Assembly (NCBI RefSeq): GCF_026650985.1
Contig: NZ_CP086239.1
Coordinates: 620,001 to 684,000, forward strand
Reading direction: 5' to 3'
Length of the DNA stretch: 64,000 nt
DNA from: Clostridium estertheticum
GTDB lineage: Bacteria; Bacillota; Clostridia; Clostridiales; Clostridiaceae
Shown here: one piece after another, positions 8,564 through 16,384 of the stretch
Layout: each line of letters opens with the position of its first letter
Position numbering within the stretch: the stretch's first letter is position 1
Notes under the pieces: model-generated
What the model saw: only the letters and a program-made list of their open reading frames with translations
Database searches by the model: none
Told to the model about the DNA's origin: nothing
Program-made: the position numbers and the translations under genes

Positions 8564-8679
8564 AAGAATCTAATGCAGTTAATTAAATGAAGCATGCTAC
8601 TAATAAAAAACGAATTATTCAGTTTTGAATTTTATAGTGCGTTTAAGTAGTACTTCAAATAAAATATAACTAAAATGAG

Positions 8680-8717
8680 ACATGTCAATACTTCAAATGA
8701 GGTGATGGCATGTCTTT
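8680..8717 (+). repeat. R1 repeat, copy 2
   Basis: Same hairpin ends (AGACATG, CATGTCT) as the copy at 1,471-1,509, here followed by TTTTAAA, so it could act as the terminator of the Mrr-like gene. The two copies bracket about 7.2 kb holding the DUF4236, hydrolase and cassette genes. Confidence 0.6.
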
Positions 8718-8820
8718 TAAATTACATGAAAAATAAATATATAATCTTTATTTTAAGCATATCATTACCAACATATCAATGACCAGACGTTTGAAACCCA
8801 CATGTGGCTATCATACATAC

Positions 8821-8863
8821 TTAATAAGAATATAGTTAATAAGACTTTATTAATAAGAATATA
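8821..8863 (+). repeat. Three direct repeats TTAATAAGA
   Basis: TTAATAAGA begins at 8,821, 8,836 and 8,850; the first and last extend to TTAATAAGAATATA. The spacing of 14 to 15 bp near a plasmid-type partition module fits iterons or a centromere-like site. Confidence 0.45.
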
Positions 8864-8940
8864 TAAATAACTACTATATATACATAAAGGTATACTATGA
8901 AATAATAGTTTGTTGGTGGTCTGCTAAGTGGATAATTTGT

Positions 8941-8980
8941 AAAAAAAATAAAGAGGGCTAAAATAAATTAACTCTCTTTA
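8941..8980 (-). terminator. Terminator of the RHH gene (minus strand)
   Basis: TAAAGAG (8,949) and CTCTTTA (ending 8,980) form the stem; on the minus strand it is followed by a run of T (A-run at 8,941-8,948). It overlaps the stop region of the RHH gene. Confidence 0.7.
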
Positions 8981-9135
8981 CTGTCAAGTAACATCTTCAT
9001 AGCTCTATCAAATAATTTACTAACAGGCACATCCGTTTCCTTGGATAGTGCTTTAAATCTTTGTAACAACTTAATATCAAATGAGCTGGAATATCGTATT
9101 CTATTTTTTAAATCCTTATCTTTTTCAGTATTCAT
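8968..9135 (-). CDS. Ribbon-helix-helix DNA-binding protein
   Basis: A 55-residue protein starting MNTEKDKDLKNR. The segment IRYSSSFDIKLLQRFKALS followed by VPVSKLFDRAM is a ribbon-helix-helix pattern: a short basic beta strand, then two helices with S-K-L-F at the turn. The ATG at 9,135 (minus strand) has GGAGG 7 bp upstream. It is divergent from the replication-like gene, and the shared upstream region holds palindromic iterons. It therefore probably represses one or both promoters, or acts as a partition or copy-control factor. Confidence 0.75.
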   Translation of the reverse strand: MNTEKDKDLKNRIRYSSSFDIKLLQRFKALSKETDVPVSKLFDRAMKMLLDSKES

Positions 9136-9218
9136 AGATACCTCCGAACAATATTATTATAATTATTATACCACGGATGTAAGCAAGATTGCATAAGTTC
9201 AAGAAAGTTTTGAAAAAT

Positions 9219-9279
9219 ACTTGCGCAAGTTTAAACAAGGTGATATTATATAAATATTACTTGAGCAAGTTTAAGCAAG
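9219..9279 (+). repeat. Two iterons with ACTTG(C/A)GCAAGT palindromes
   Basis: ACTTGCGCAAGT followed by TTAAACAAG (9,219-9,239) is repeated 40 bp later as ACTTGAGCAAGT followed by TTAAGCAAG (9,259-9,279). The first 12 bp are a perfect palindrome in copy 1. Weaker half sites (GCAAGATTGC, AAGTTCAAG) occur just upstream. They are likely operators for the divergent RHH protein, or iterons or a centromere for the Rep-like and ParR-like proteins. Confidence 0.7.
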
Positions 9280-9305
9280 TTAGTTTTAAAGAAGGAGGTT
9301 TCACT

Positions 9306-10019
9306 ATGGCTACTAAGGGATTTACCAAAATAAATAATTCAATAATTTTCGATTTAAATCTATCATGCGAGGCTATCGGTCTTTATGCCAAATTACAATA
9401 CTTATCTACCATGGACAACTTTTCTATCAGAAGAGAACATATAAAATCTATTAGTGGTTATGGTGAAACGGCCTTCAGAAGGGTTTGGAAAGAACTTAAG
9501 GATAAAGGTGTACTCATTGAAAACAAAACAAGTAATAAAGGCAGATATGAGTATATATATACTTTAAAAAACAATGAAGGTGTTACAAAACCAGTTGCCA
9601 AAGTAAAGAAAAAGAAACTTAAACATCTAGATAGTAATGGTGATGCTCCACTGGATGGACAAATAACTATTGATGATGTTTTAGGGTCAGAGCAACAAGA
9701 AGTAATTGCCATAAATGAAGATGTTAGGGCAGTAGCAGAGGTTACAGGGTTAAAGGATGTAGAAGTAGCTGAACTTTTAAAGGTGGCCAGTAATGATGCC
9801 GCTAAGGTTATTGAGTGTCATAAGTATAGTGTGGCCCAGGAGAATGTAAAAGATATTTTTAGCTACACAAAATGGGCAATAAAAAACAATAAAGTTTTGA
9901 AATGTAAAAAAGAATATTCTGCCAAAGGTACATTTAATGATTATCCACAACGCACATATGATTTTGAGAAATTAGAGAAGGCACTGTTATACGGTGAGCA
10001 GTATGAGTTACCGGCGTAG
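9306..10019 (+). CDS. Helix-turn-helix replication-initiator-like protein
   Basis: 237 residues from ATG 9,306, chosen for the GAAGGAGG site 8 bp upstream; the frame is open further upstream but runs through the iterons. Residues 1 to 85 (TKINNSIIFDLNLSCEAIGL, then REHIKSISGYGETAFRRVW) form a winged-helix domain like the N-terminal domain of clostridial plasmid and phage replication proteins. The C-terminus has FNDYPQRTYDFEKLEK, a tail nearly repeated in the HTH protein at 37,514. It sits between iterons and parM-like genes, as in integrated plasmids. Whether it still initiates replication is unknown. Confidence 0.6.
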   Translation: MATKGFTKINNSIIFDLNLSCEAIGLYAKLQYLSTMDNFSIRREHIKSISGYGETAFRRVWKELKDKGVLIENKTSNKGRYEYIYTLKNNEGVTKPVAKVKKKKLKHLDSNGDAPLDGQITIDDVLGSEQQEVIAINEDVRAVAEVTGLKDVEVAELLKVASNDAAKVIECHKYSVAQENVKDIFSYTKWAIKNNKVLKCKKEYSAKGTFNDYPQRTYDFEKLEKALLYGEQYELPA

Positions 10020-10109
10020 AAATAATGGTTAGAGAAAATAAGTAGTGTAGAAGCGGTGGAACAGAGAATTTAGCTGTAATATTAATAAATTAAATGGAGG
10101 TTTTTAATA

Positions 10110-10994
10110 ATGAATAAGGGAATACAACATACAATTATAGACGTGGGTAATTATTTTATAAAGTATATTGGCGAGAATAAGGGCGGTTTTAGCGCTAAAT
10201 ATACTACGGACTACCAAAGTTACCCGGATAGTTTCCAAAGGGTTGAGATAGATGAATTTACCACATATTTGACCATTGGAGAGTTCAGCAAAGAGTATGA
10301 CAAAACCAACAAAGAAAACTTTATACCCCAACTCATGTATGCTATATGTAAAGCTAATAGTGGTGGTGTTATAAAAACTAATTTATGTTTAATGTTGCCT
10401 ATAATGCAGATGGCTAGTAAACAAAAGTTAATAGATATAGTAAGTAAAAACAAGCATACTAAATTAAAGTTTAATGGTGTAGATAAGGAAATCTTTATAG
10501 AGGACACACTAATATTGCCGGAAGGTTATAGTAGCTATTTTAGCCTTAGTAAAGAGCAGAAGATGGGTGATATTTGCATAATAGATTGCGGCAGCAGAAC
10601 AATAAATTTATCTATCATTGAAAATGGGAAAGTAGTTAAGCTCCAAACAATTAAACTAGGAAGTTATGATCTATATACTAAAATTAAAAATATAGAGAAT
10701 AAGGATTATAGCGAAGAGGACATACAAAGACTTATAGATAATAAGATAATCACGGTAGAAGAAAAGGAGTACACTTTATTTTTAAGCAATATATTGAACT
10801 CTATAAAACCTTATGCCAATCTTAATACCTATAAAGTTTACTGGACTGGAGGTACAAGCTTAATGTTAAAGGAGTATATAAAGCAATTATCATTAAAGGC
10901 GAGTTTTGTATTGGATAATGCAAGCACAAGTAATGTAGATGGAGCATTAGAGGCGTGTAAGAAGGTGTGGAGCAATGGCGATAAGCAAGAATAG
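10110..10994 (+). CDS. ParM/Alp-like actin-fold segregation ATPase
   Basis: A 294-residue protein with actin-superfamily motifs: phosphate-1 loop IIDVGNYFIKY (residues 9 to 19), phosphate-2 loop IIDCGSRTINLS (157 to 168), and the adenosine loop YWTGGTSLML near residue 245. The length fits plasmid segregation actins (ParM, AlpA types), which polymerise with ATP to push plasmid copies apart. Its stop overlaps the start of a ParR-like gene, the classic type II partition layout. The start has a TGGAGG site. In this chromosomal setting it marks an integrated plasmid or phage-plasmid. Confidence 0.75.
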   Translation: MNKGIQHTIIDVGNYFIKYIGENKGGFSAKYTTDYQSYPDSFQRVEIDEFTTYLTIGEFSKEYDKTNKENFIPQLMYAICKANSGGVIKTNLCLMLPIMQMASKQKLIDIVSKNKHTKLKFNGVDKEIFIEDTLILPEGYSSYFSLSKEQKMGDICIIDCGSRTINLSIIENGKVVKLQTIKLGSYDLYTKIKNIENKDYSEEDIQRLIDNKIITVEEKEYTLFLSNILNSIKPYANLNTYKVYWTGGTSLMLKEYIKQLSLKASFVLDNASTSNVDGALEACKKVWSNGDKQE

Positions 10995-11301
10995 CATGAG
11001 AATACAATTTACATTAAATATAGATAAACCTAAAGAAAATCAAATAGTGGAGTTTCTTAGTGGCTGCATAGATCCCAATAACTCCATTAAACAAATAATT
11101 TATAATTACATAGTGAGTAACGGTGGTGTAAAGTTGCCACTAGTTACTCCAATAAAAGTAAGTGAAGGTGATGCAAAGTTACTCAAGGTAAGTAAAAGTG
11201 ATGATATAAACAAAAATATAGTTACTCAAAGTGATGAAAAGTCACACGAAGTAAGCGAATTAGAAATGAATGAGCTAGAGGAATTGAGCAAGTTTATTTA
11301 A
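10975..11301 (+). CDS. ParR-like centromere-binding adaptor
   Basis: A 108-residue protein that starts inside the end of the ParM-like gene (20-bp overlap), so translation is probably coupled. The N-terminal segment RIQFTLNIDKPKENQIVEFL with the following helix resembles a ribbon-helix-helix DNA-binding domain. The C-terminal 50 residues are acidic and low in complexity, ending ELEELSKFI, as expected for the tail of ParR proteins that contacts the actin filament. The assignment rests mostly on position next to parM and general architecture; sequence similarity within ParR families is low. Confidence 0.6.
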   Translation: MAISKNSMRIQFTLNIDKPKENQIVEFLSGCIDPNNSIKQIIYNYIVSNGGVKLPLVTPIKVSEGDAKLLKVSKSDDINKNIVTQSDEKSHEVSELEMNELEELSKFI

Positions 11302-11683
11302 CTTGTATAAGGGAATAGGATCTATATCCAAAAATGATATTGGACTCTCTCAGAGAAGATGACTATATAATGAAAGAAAACAATGAAAATGGGTATAACG
11401 ACCAGAACGAGGATGAAGAATAACAGAATTGACAGGGTTGAGAATAAGAAAAATGGTTTTATTAAATTTTATATGATTAAAATTAGTAAGCAATCCAGAA
11501 ATTTTAATAAAATACAGTAGAATATAAGAATTAAAAAGTTTTGAAATAATATAAAGAAAAATACAAAAAACGAAGAAAGGATACGAACAGATGTTCTTTA
11601 CTTTTATAAATTAAAATGTTATTATTAAACCATTAAGGATACATTTAACAAATTATATTTCCATAACGGAAGGGGATAAAAAC
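11302..11683. other. Non-coding or unresolved stretch after parR
   Basis: About 380 bp with no well-supported gene. An ATG at 11,334 opens a 29-codon acidic frame without a convincing ribosome site. The rest is A+T-rich. Confidence 0.5.
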
Positions 11684-11812
11684 ATGGGGGAAACAGATTA
11701 TATAAGAGATGTTTTTAAAAATGATATAAAAAAGGACACACAAATAATTTCAAGACTATTGGAATTAGAGATAGATTATTTTATTAAAATTGAGAAAGCG
11801 CTAAATCAATAA
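11684..11812 (+). CDS. Small 42-residue helical protein
   Basis: ATG at 11,684 behind GGAAGGGGATAAA encodes MGETDYIRDVFKNDIKKD to IEKALNQ. It is a charged amphipathic protein with no cysteines or membrane segment. The stop codon lies within the hairpin that terminates the transcript. The clear ribosome site and terminator support a real gene, but I do not recognise the family. It is the last gene before the pilB junction, so it may belong to the recombination or boundary module of the element. Confidence 0.55.
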   Translation: MGETDYIRDVFKNDIKKDTQIISRLLELEIDYFIKIEKALNQ

Positions 11813-11830
11813 TAAGTTGGTTTAGCGCTT
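11796..11830 (+). terminator. Hairpin AAGCGCTAAA..TTTAGCGCTT
   Basis: A perfect 10-bp stem (11,796-11,805 with 11,821-11,830) overlaps the end of the small gene. The T-run after it is poor, so efficiency is uncertain. Confidence 0.6.
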
Positions 11831-11839
11831 CAAATCTTT

Positions 11840-11990
11840 ATTCGTCAAAAATTCGTCAAAAATTATATTGCAATTCTTTATAATTCTTTATAAGTATTTA
11901 AAAATGTTTTTATAAGAACCGTTGATATTGCTACATTATATAAGTATATTGCATTGTATATAATATTGATTCAGATAAGTAGCATTTTAA
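11840..11990. other. Junction between accessory element and pilB (candidate att region)
   Basis: A tandem ATTCGTCAAAA repeat (about 11,840-11,862) and TTCTTTATAA repeats precede the point where pilB homology resumes (AGCATTTTAAGGCAG, about 11,980). If the element entered by site-specific recombination, the att core should lie here. The matching end is outside the window. Confidence 0.4.
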
Positions 11991-12538
11991 GGCAGGATCC
12001 TGACTTCATAATGATTGGGGAGATAAGAGATGAGGAGACAGCGAAGATAGCCGTTAGGGCTTCAATAACTGGACATCTAGTATTGTCGACACTTCATACA
12101 AATGGTGCGATGGCAACCGTATCAAGGTTAATAGACATGGGTATTCCATCATATTTAGTTGCGGATTCATTAGTTGTAGTATTAGCTCAGAGGTTGGTGA
12201 GAAAGTTATGTCCTTATTGTAAGTTGGAATATAAAGTTATGAATGAGGAATTTGAACATCTAGGATTTAAGAGAGGTCAAAAAACATATAGTTCAGTAGG
12301 ATGCAATAAGTGTTATGAAACTGGATATAAAGGGAGAACTGTAATATATGAGTTGCTAGAAATGGATAGTAATCATAGATCAATTATAGTAAGAAATGGG
12401 ATAAGCGATGAGCTTTGGAAATATTGCAATGAAAATAAGTCGAGTTCACTTAAGGATAGTTGTAAAACGTTAGTGCTTAATGGAATAACATCAATAGAGG
12501 AATTTGTAAGTGCTACTTACAGCTATAATTTTAAATAA
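11954..12538 (+). pseudogene. pilB: PilB/GspE pilus assembly ATPase, C-terminal fragment
   Basis: The frame (first start TTG 11,954) becomes recognisable at SILRQDPDF and continues with the Walker B region [11 protein letters not shown], the His box [13 protein letters not shown], and a zinc-binding CPYC..CNKC pair followed by ETGYKGR. These are landmarks of the secretion ATPase family that powers pilin extrusion. The N-terminal domains and the Walker A loop are missing: about 190 residues remain of the usual 500 to 570. Without the P-loop the fragment cannot be an ATPase. It is followed by pilC, so the pilus operon lost its motor gene unless the inserted DNA can excise and restore the gene. 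Confidence 0.85.
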
Positions 12539-12586
12539 GGTATTTTTAAAACAAATTAAAGATGACGGGTAACAGGTGAGTATAAC

Positions 12587-13783
12587 ATGAGATATAAATA
12601 CGTGGCTAAAACATCAAGTGGAGTTTTAATAAAGGGAAGTGCGCAAAGTGATAGTATTGAAGAATTAGCTTTAAGATTACGTGAAAAAAAAGTATATTTA
12701 ATGAAAATTAGAAGTGTAAAAATTATAGGTGAAATTTCGAGTAAACCTAGTTTGAAAACAATATCAATGTTTTGCAAACAATTTTCTTTATGTATTAAAG
12801 CTGGTATTTCAATATGTGACATTCTTAATTTACTTAATGAGCAAATGACGCATAAGTCCATAAAAAAGAGTCTAATAGATATTTGCGAAAATGTACAAAA
12901 GGGTAATTCACTCCATGAAAGTATGAAAAAAACTATAAATGTATATCCGAAATTTATGATAAATATGATTTATTTGGGTGAGGAGAGCGGTAGACTAGAT
13001 ATAATTTTAGAAGAATTAGCTGAGTACTATGAAAAAGAGCATAAGTTGTTAAAAAGATTTACTAATTCTATGATTTATCCATTTACGGTGTTCGTAACAT
13101 TAATGATTGTATCTATGTTTTTGATGATAAAGGTAATTCCAGTATTTATTACAAATCTTAATTCTCTTGATGCAGAAATCCCACTAATAACGCAAATAGT
13201 TCTAGGAACAAGTAGTTTTCTTAAACACAATTTATTATTGATTTTACTTGCAATTTCAAGTGTAGGTTTTATTTTATTAGAATATTTTAAGACTGAAAGA
13301 GGAAAGATTATTTTTGGCAAATTTCTATTTATGTGCCCAATATTAGGACCGGTGTATAGGAAAATTATATACACAAGGTTTTCTAGAGGACTTAATATAT
13401 TACTAAGTAGTGGAGTTGGGTTAATTAGATCATTTGAAATAATCAATGATGTTATAGAGGATAGTTATTTTAAGCTAAAGCTTAAAATAGTTTTTAATGG
13501 TATAGAAAAAGGGGAAGATTTATCAAGCTCAATAAATGCAATGAACTTATTTCCACAATTTTTTGTTGCTATGATAAAAATTGGTGAGGAAACTGGCACT
13601 TTAGATGGAATGTTTTTAACTGCCGCAGATATATTTTATGAGGATGCTCAGGAGAATGTAGATAAGGCGACAGTATTACTAGAGCCAATTTTAATAATGT
13701 TTTTGGGGCTTATGATTGGAATAATCATATTAGCAGCTATGCTGCCTATGTTAAATGTTATGGACTCTGCGGGCAAGTTGTAA
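12587..13783 (+). CDS. pilC: Type IV pilus inner-membrane platform protein PilC/GspF
   Basis: 398 residues, the normal length. It has the duplicated T2SSF architecture: a cytoplasmic domain around residues 60 to 180 with FCKQFSLCIKAGISI and YLGEESGRLD, membrane segments near 160 to 230, a second domain with RFSRGLNILLSSGVG and KIGEETGTLDGM, and a final membrane helix (ILIMFLGLMIGIIILAAML). The protein anchors the assembly ATPase and passes pilins into the fibre. It sits 48 bp after the pilB fragment. Any promoter upstream of pilB would now be separated from it by the insertion. Confidence 0.92.
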   Translation: MRYKYVAKTSSGVLIKGSAQSDSIEELALRLREKKVYLMKIRSVKIIGEISSKPSLKTISMFCKQFSLCIKAGISICDILNLLNEQMTHKSIKKSLIDICENVQKGNSLHESMKKTINVYPKFMINMIYLGEESGRLDIILEELAEYYEKEHKLLKRFTNSMIYPFTVFVTLMIVSMFLMIKVIPVFITNLNSLDAEIPLITQIVLGTSSFLKHNLLLILLAISSVGFILLEYFKTERGKIIFGKFLFMCPILGPVYRKIIYTRFSRGLNILLSSGVGLIRSFEIINDVIEDSYFKLKLKIVFNGIEKGEDLSSSINAMNLFPQFFVAMIKIGEETGTLDGMFLTAADIFYEDAQENVDKATVLLEPILIMFLGLMIGIIILAAMLPMLNVMDSAGKL

Positions 13784-13825
13784 TGATATTAAGGTTGCAG
13801 CTTTGTGGAGATAATTTAGGGGAAG

Positions 13826-14284
13826 ATGAGTGGGAAATTTATGCGTAGAGGGTTCACATTGATTGAGATGATTTTAGTATTGTCTATTATGGGTATAATT
13901 GGCGGAACTAGCGTTGTATCTGTTAGATATTACAATACAATAAAAAATAAAGTAGATGCAGATTATGCTTGCAACGCTATAGTAAGTTTTATTAATAATT
14001 CGAAAATGTATTGTAGGGAAAACTCTTGCAGTGGAATTATAACTTTTGATGTACTAAGGAATGAAATAAAGTTACACGATGGTAGGTCAGAGATTAACAA
14101 ATTATCATTATCTAATAAAATAAAATTATATGAGGTTATAGGGAGGAGAAGTGATAATGATATTGTAAGTGACGACAAGGGTTATAGTAATGACTCGTGT
14201 ACAATAATTTTAAAAGACAACAATTTAATAGAACATAGAATAACAATGAGGGTAGGTACAGCATATGTCAAAATCATTAAGTAA
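13826..14284 (+). CDS. Prepilin-like protein with N-terminal methylation motif (minor pilin)
   Basis: Begins MSGKFMRRGFTLIEMILVL: a short basic leader, cleavage after Gly, Phe at +1 and Glu at +5, then a hydrophobic helix. This is the class III prepilin signal cut by PilD. The rest (152 residues in total) has GspH/FimT-like spacing with one cysteine pair. It is probably a minor or initiating pilin. Start choice between ATG 13,826 and 13,841 is open. It overlaps the next gene by 20 bp. Confidence 0.8.
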   Translation: MSGKFMRRGFTLIEMILVLSIMGIIGGTSVVSVRYYNTIKNKVDADYACNAIVSFINNSKMYCRENSCSGIITFDVLRNEIKLHDGRSEINKLSLSNKIKLYEVIGRRSDNDIVSDDKGYSNDSCTIILKDNNLIEHRITMRVGTAYVKIIK

Positions 14285-14708
14285 AAAGGGATTTACATTA
14301 ATTGAGGTATTATGCAGCCTTGGTGTATTTTCCATCATTTTCATTTGTATGATGTCATTTGATAAAGCTTCCATTAACATGAAAAAAGATGTTAAAAATA
14401 TTAATAACGACGTGCTTATAATGGAAGCTATAAAAAACAATATTATATACTCAATGACATTCAAGGAATTAGAACAGTTAGAAACAAGTAAAAATTTATT
14501 TGTGAATAAAGAAAATATGAATTTTGACAAAATTAAAACTAATGTTATACAGGTATTTTCGGATCATACGTCCACTCAGAATCCATATATAGAGTTAAGA
14601 TTAATAAAAGATGAATTAAATGTTTATAAATTGAACCTTTTGTTACATTCTGGTAAAAAAGATATAGAGGATCTACAGTGTAATTTCTATAAAGGTAATC
14701 ATGAATGA
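14265..14708 (+). CDS. Prepilin-like protein (minor pilin)
   Basis: Starts MSKSLSKKGFTLIEVLCSL, a textbook prepilin peptidase site with Glu at +5 of the mature protein. Only about 147 residues, so the globular head is small. It overlaps both neighbours (20 bp upstream, 4 bp downstream), indicating translational coupling in a minor-pilin set that resembles PilV/GspI-type proteins. No further domain is recognised. Confidence 0.75.
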   Translation: MSKSLSKKGFTLIEVLCSLGVFSIIFICMMSFDKASINMKKDVKNINNDVLIMEAIKNNIIYSMTFKELEQLETSKNLFVNKENMNFDKIKTNVIQVFSDHTSTQNPYIELRLIKDELNVYKLNLLLHSGKKDIEDLQCNFYKGNHE

Positions 14709-15163
14709 TTAAAAAAGGATTTACACTTGTAGAAATAATAATTGTTATGGCTTTGGTATTTTTAATGATTGGAGTAGTAGATGGTATGTTTATCTCTTAT
14801 GTAAAAAATTACAAAATTAGTGTAGTACAAAATAATGGGTTTAATTATTTAAGTGAAGCAATAGCAACAATAGAAAAAGAGGTGAATTATCTGGCAAGGG
14901 ATGTAATAACTGAGGAAAATGTTATCAAAATTAATAATACGAATGGAAATGATATAAAGTATATAAAATGTATCAATAGTAAGCTATATGTTTTATATGG
15001 CACAATGTATAAATCTCTTAATGATAGTTCTAGTAAGGCCTTAATTGTAGATAATGTAAAAGAGTTTGTAGCTATAAAATCTGGAAAAAACATTTATATT
15101 AAAATAATTTGGTGCAATGGCCAAAGTATTGAGAGGTGTTTGGTTATAGAAAATGCAAACTAA
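14705..15163 (+). CDS. Prepilin-like protein (PilW/GspJ-like position)
   Basis: Starts MIKKGFTLVEIIIVMALVF, a prepilin cleavage site and hydrophobic helix. 152 residues; the C-terminal part has a single conserved-looking IIWCNG segment. It is third in the minor-pilin cluster, the usual place of PilW/GspJ-like proteins, which cap the initiating complex. It overlaps the following gene by 11 bp. Confidence 0.75.
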   Translation: MIKKGFTLVEIIIVMALVFLMIGVVDGMFISYVKNYKISVVQNNGFNYLSEAIATIEKEVNYLARDVITEENVIKINNTNGNDIKYIKCINSKLYVLYGTMYKSLNDSSSKALIVDNVKEFVAIKSGKNIYIKIIWCNGQSIERCLVIENAN

Positions 15164-15581
15164 AAAAGGATTTATATTAATTTATACAATTTTGGTAGGA
15201 CTTGTTTGCTTAACTATTATGATGTATATATTTGATGTTCAATTGTCAGAGGTTAGGTATTCAACAAGTAATAAAAAACATGTGTTAAAAGATGACAATT
15301 ATCAAAGAGATAAAGAGTATTTAATGACTTTATTTTTTAAGTACATAGATGAAAATGAAGTACAAATAAAGCAGGAGGGAATAAATAAGTTCTTGTTCGA
15401 TAATTTAAGCAGCAGTGTAAAGTATGGGGATGCTTTGGTTACTCATACTAATTCAACAAATGAATTCATTTTTATAACTTCATACGATACGCTAAACAAT
15501 AGACATGATTATTTTATATTAGAGGATATTGAAAAAAAAGTTAAGCTGATATTTATAAAGACTAAATATCTTAAAAAATAA
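15153..15581 (+). CDS. PilX/GspK-like pilus accessory protein
   Basis: Starts MQTKKGFILIYTILVGLVC. The glycine and following hydrophobic helix resemble a prepilin signal, but the usual Glu at +5 is replaced (FILIY), as in GspK/PilX-type components that act at the fibre tip. 142 residues with a charged, lysine-rich body. The location after three minor pilins supports the role; sequence similarity alone would not. Confidence 0.6.
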   Translation: MQTKKGFILIYTILVGLVCLTIMMYIFDVQLSEVRYSTSNKKHVLKDDNYQRDKEYLMTLFFKYIDENEVQIKQEGINKFLFDNLSSSVKYGDALVTHTNSTNEFIFITSYDTLNNRHDYFILEDIEKKVKLIFIKTKYLKK

Positions 15582-15592
15582 GGGAGGGGAAA

Positions 15593-16378
15593 ATGAAGTT
15601 CAGAAAAAATATATTTTTAGAAGTTACGCAGCAGAAAATTTCAAGCATAGAATTTTCTAAACATTTGATTTTTAATAAGTTATACAATATTTCTAATAAA
15701 AATGTATATTATAAGGATGATTCCAATACAAAAAAGTTACAAATTGATATAAAAAATAAGAATTTATACGTTTTGGTTGAAGGAGAAACAGTATACATAA
15801 GACTGGTAACATTGCCGACAGTTAGAAAATATTTAATAAATGATATGATTAAAAATGAATTAAGATATTATTATAAGGATATAGATCATATCTCATTCAC
15901 CTATAAGTTAATTAAAGAGGATAAAACCAATATGGAGATATTAGTTTTTTGTTTAAAGGGAAATAACCTAGATATGTTAGAAAATAGTATTAATAATGTT
16001 ACTTTCAAAAAAGTAAACCTAATCCAATTTTGTTTTAAAAACTTTTATGCAAACAAAATCCATGTAAAAAACTATATAATGGTATTTTATTATAATAGTA
16101 ATTTATATTATTTGATATGTAACAATAATGAGATTGTAGCTAATAATAGTGTAAGTATTAAGGAAGTGACCTTATCAAAATTTTCAAAATCAATGAATGA
16201 ATTTTTAGAACAGTATAATGATTATGCAAAATCCTGCGAAAAAATATATTATTCAAATATATCACAATTAGATATTGAATCAGATATTAAAAAATTTGAA
16301 TATCTACAATTGTCTCATCAAATACTAGGCGAGTTAAAGAGAGAAGAATTGTTGAAATATATAATATTAAAGGGGTAG
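15593..16378 (+). CDS. PilM-like pilus assembly protein, divergent
   Basis: 261 residues beginning MKFRKNIFLEVTQQKISSIEF, with a strand pattern (LYVLVEGETVYIRLVTLP) similar to the start of PilM-type actin-fold proteins, and a gene position before two PilN/PilO-like bitopic proteins. PilM normally binds ATP and the PilN tail. I cannot point to intact nucleotide loops here, so it may be a degenerate, non-ATP-binding version. Preceded by AAGGGAGGGG. Called mostly by synteny. Confidence 0.5.
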   Translation: MKFRKNIFLEVTQQKISSIEFSKHLIFNKLYNISNKNVYYKDDSNTKKLQIDIKNKNLYVLVEGETVYIRLVTLPTVRKYLINDMIKNELRYYYKDIDHISFTYKLIKEDKTNMEILVFCLKGNNLDMLENSINNVTFKKVNLIQFCFKNFYANKIHVKNYIMVFYYNSNLYYLICNNNEIVANNSVSIKEVTLSKFSKSMNEFLEQYNDYAKSCEKIYYSNISQLDIESDIKKFEYLQLSHQILGELKREELLKYIILKG

Positions 16379-16384
16379 ATAGTC

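Larger units (their letters stand above)
8564..8967. other. Non-coding stretch with R1 repeat and TTAATAAGA repeats
   Basis: No gene is supported in these 404 bp. They hold a degenerate copy of the post-gene block (TTATTCAG..GAATTTTATAGTG at about 8,616-8,640), repeat R1, a CCACATGTGG palindrome near 8,810 and three TTAATAAGA direct repeats. Confidence 0.6.
1..11983. mobile_element. Accessory element inserted in pilB (right part; left end outside window)
   Basis: This stretch holds accessory genes and a plasmid-type segregation module and ends where recognisable pilB coding sequence resumes (about 11,980). The 5' two thirds of pilB are not found in it, so the other junction should lie left of the window. 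No integrase or recombinase gene is visible in this part. The boundary is approximate: it is set by where the translated frame starts to match the GspE/PilB family, not by a verified att repeat. An alternative is simple decay of pilB by deletion rather than insertion. Confidence 0.6.

Noticed and set aside
8821-8863. CRISPR array
   Set aside because: The repeats are 9 to 14 bp with 5 to 6 bp spacing, far too short. No cas genes are in the window.
9189-9305. Upstream extension of the HTH replication-like protein
   Set aside because: The extra 39 residues would be encoded by the iterons. A much better ribosome site precedes ATG 9,306.
11334-11423. 29-codon ORF after parR
   Set aside because: No ribosome site at proper distance, and low-complexity acidic composition.
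12556-12861. Minus-strand ORFs within the pilus and sporulation genes (this one and similar)
   Set aside because: They run antisense to well-supported genes, show no family motif and lack ribosome sites.
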